The position numbers and the translations under genes were made by a program. A DNA stretch of 16,050 nt from Oscillospiraceae bacterium. Lineage in GTDB: Bacteria > Bacillota > Clostridia > Oscillospirales > Acutalibacteraceae. Shown one piece after another: positions 15,359-16,050 of this stretch. The notes under the pieces were generated by a model. That model was not told the origin of the DNA and did not search any database. It worked only from the letters and a program-made list of their open reading frames with translations. Location of the stretch: positions 1 to 16,050 of the forward strand of contig CACYHJ010000094.1 in the NCBI GenBank assembly GCA_902774165.1, given 5' to 3'. Each line of letters starts with the position of its first letter. The stretch's first letter is position 1.

Positions 15359-15373
15359 ATTGTCCTCCTGTTT

Positions 15374-15393
15374 CATAATTCTAATTATGTTTC
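15374..15393 (-). repeat. Left inverted repeat (rhaD side)
   Basis: Exact partner of 15588-15607 in opposite orientation. It ends a few bases before the rhaD ribosome-binding site, so it is part of the rhaD mRNA leader. Confidence 0.9.
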
Positions 15394-15434
15394 CATATCT
15401 CTTCCTTTTTTGAAAAATCTTTCTTTTTCCTTTC

Positions 15435-15465
15435 AATTACAAATAACAAGCTGTAAAATTACAAA
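15435..15465. repeat. AATTACAAA direct repeat with a TGTAAAATTACA dyad
   Basis: AATTACAAA occurs at 15435-15443 and 15457-15465, 22 bases apart. The second copy overlaps the dyad TGTAA-AA-TTACA (15452-15463). Located between the rhaD-directed promoter and rhaD; possibly a regulator site. Confidence 0.4.
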
Positions 15466-15501
15466 CTGAGTCAAAAAAATACATTGGCTCGGTCTGGATT
15501 T

Positions 15502-15531
15502 ATTGTATATAAGGATAAGAGTACTTGACAA
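15502..15531 (-). promoter_or_regulatory. rhaD-directed promoter in the present orientation
   Basis: Minus strand TTGTCA (15526-15531), 18 bases, TACAAT (15502-15507). It matches consensus less well than the opposing promoter, whose -35 it overlaps, and would give a leader of about 137 bases before rhaD. Confidence 0.55.
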
Positions 15532-15554
15532 ACAATACTAATTTACGCTATAAT
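15525..15554 (+). promoter_or_regulatory. Strong promoter pointing away from rhaD
   Basis: TTGACA (15525-15530), 18 bases, TATAAT (15549-15554): both hexamers are perfect consensus. Transcription would run rightward through the right inverted repeat into the terminator at 15609-15632, with no gene between. Confidence 0.8.
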
Positions 15555-15587
15555 AGAAACGTTAGTCATCAATGAATTGATTTCTTT

Positions 15588-15607
15588 GAAACATAATTAG
15601 AATTATG
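15588..15607 (+). repeat. Right inverted repeat
   Basis: GAAACATAATTAGAATTATG, the exact reverse complement of 15374-15393. It stands directly before the terminator stem at 15609. Confidence 0.9.
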
Positions 15608-15608
15608 T

Positions 15609-15632
15609 CCCGCGCCGGTCGCGGGATTTTTT
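15609..15632 (+). terminator. Terminator facing the rightward promoter
   Basis: CCCGCG (15609-15614), loop CCGGT, CGCGGG (15620-15625), A, TTTTTT (15627-15632). It works on the plus strand only, as no T run follows on the minus strand. Confidence 0.8.
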
Positions 15633-15705
15633 GTTTGTCCGGTCAGGAAATGCGAAAGAGATACGCCGGATCTTCCCGCTGTCGACAGCAAAAACCACAA
15701 CGATT

Positions 15706-15959
15706 GTAGGGAACGACGCCTCGGCTTTCCGCTCCGGGAAGTTCAATATCCGATGAAACACACCTTGATCGAAGGCATAAATCATACCGATGATAAATTC
15801 CCTTCCTCGGGATTTTTCAATGAAGACAGAAGCGCCGACCGGACCGGCAGGTGAGATAAGTCGTTCCCTGCGATTCGTTTCCGCGTCTATCGGTTCTATT
15901 TTCATTCTGTCTGCACGGTATTTGCCCGTTTGCGGAACGCCGAGACCGTCGTTCCCTAC
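15706..15959. repeat. GTAGGGAACGACG repeats bounding a 254-bp block
   Basis: GTAGGGAACGACG at 15706-15718 and its exact reverse complement at 15947-15959 extend imperfectly inward (CCTCGGC versus GTCTCGGC, then TTCCG). A partial third copy, GTCGTTCCCTGCG, lies near 15860. This looks like a dispersed intergenic repeat or a degenerate MITE. Confidence 0.45.
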
Positions 15960-16050
15960 GGCGGTGAAATATACGCCGCAACAAATAAAGAAAGCGATTC
16001 CGTCAATTATCCGCTTTCGATCTTTCGGCGATATTCCCTCGCAAGGCTCG

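Larger units (their letters stand above)
15374..15607. other. Candidate invertible promoter segment upstream of rhaD
   Basis: A perfect 20-bp inverted repeat flanks 194 bases: CATAATTCTAATTATGTTTC at 15374-15393 and its reverse complement GAAACATAATTAGAATTATG at 15588-15607. Each repeat is itself a near-palindrome, CATAATT-AG-AATTATG, with a two-base asymmetric centre, like serine-invertase crossover sites. The enclosed DNA carries two divergent promoters. No recombinase gene is in the window. The alternative is a transcription-factor operator present twice. Confidence 0.55.
15561..15632 (+). ncRNA. Predicted short transcript of about 70 nt (promoter to terminator)
   Basis: The strong rightward promoter would start near 15561 and stop at the hairpin ending in 15632. 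The product has no plausible coding frame and carries the 20-base repeat that also occurs in the rhaD leader. It may be a small RNA or simply dead-end transcription in the OFF orientation of a switch. Confidence 0.35.
15603..16049 (-). other. Doubtful open frame reaching the window edge
   Basis: A minus-strand frame of about 148 codons is open from the right edge to a TAA inside the right inverted repeat. Its only ATG near the middle (15905) lacks a Shine-Dalgarno. The predicted protein (for example PAGPVGASVFIEKSRGREFI) matches nothing I recognise. Its last codons are the terminator stem, and parts are copies of the GTAGGGAACGACG repeat. It could be the end of a real gene or repeat DNA that happens to lack stops. 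Confidence 0.2.

Noticed and set aside
1..16050. CRISPR arrays, tRNA/rRNA genes, phage genes, toxin-antitoxin pairs, complete insertion sequences
   Set aside because: Looked for on both strands by eye; no regularly spaced repeats, clover-leaf arms or diagnostic proteins were seen.

Overview
The window looks like a fragment of an uncultured gut-type Firmicute, probably a Clostridia/Oscillospirales relative. The reasons are GC-rich coding sequence, Gram-positive Shine-Dalgarno sites, a GHKL/LytTR two-component pair, BspA-like leucine-rich-repeat surface proteins, and a rpsO-pnp pair. No rRNA, tRNA, CRISPR or complete insertion sequence was seen. The taxonomic call is inference from protein style, not from a marker gene.

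Left part (1-7740), plus strand. A 225-base piece of murG is joined to a LytTR response regulator that has lost its extreme N-terminus. Its partner GHKL histidine kinase follows. Next comes a family of related secreted proteins: a promoter joined to the C-terminal remnant of a lost copy, then two intact BspA-like proteins (683 and 814 aa), each with its own promoter. All three promoters carry a pair of TCCC boxes exactly 21 bases apart just upstream of the -35 region, the geometry expected of LytTR operators. The proteins end in similar aromatic/basic tails. A 138-bp MITE-like element sits against the stop codon of the second protein, and a bidirectional terminator closes the region.

Middle part (7762-13516), minus strand. 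An overlapping pair of paralogous HxxxD-type acyltransferases (condensation-domain fold) has its own promoter. Upstream of it lies the rpsO-pnp unit, with a promoter, an intercistronic terminator, a hairpin at the pnp ribosome-binding site and a terminator after pnp.

Right part (13797-16050), minus strand. L-rhamnulose-1-phosphate aldolase (rhaD) is followed by an IspD/TarI-like cytidylyltransferase. Upstream of rhaD, two perfect 20-bp inverted repeats flank a 194-bp segment that carries divergent promoters with overlapping -35 boxes. The stronger promoter points away from rhaD into a terminator. This is the layout of an invertible promoter (phase-variation switch) and is the most interesting item in the window. 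The far right holds repeated GTAGGGAACGACG motifs and a doubtful open frame.
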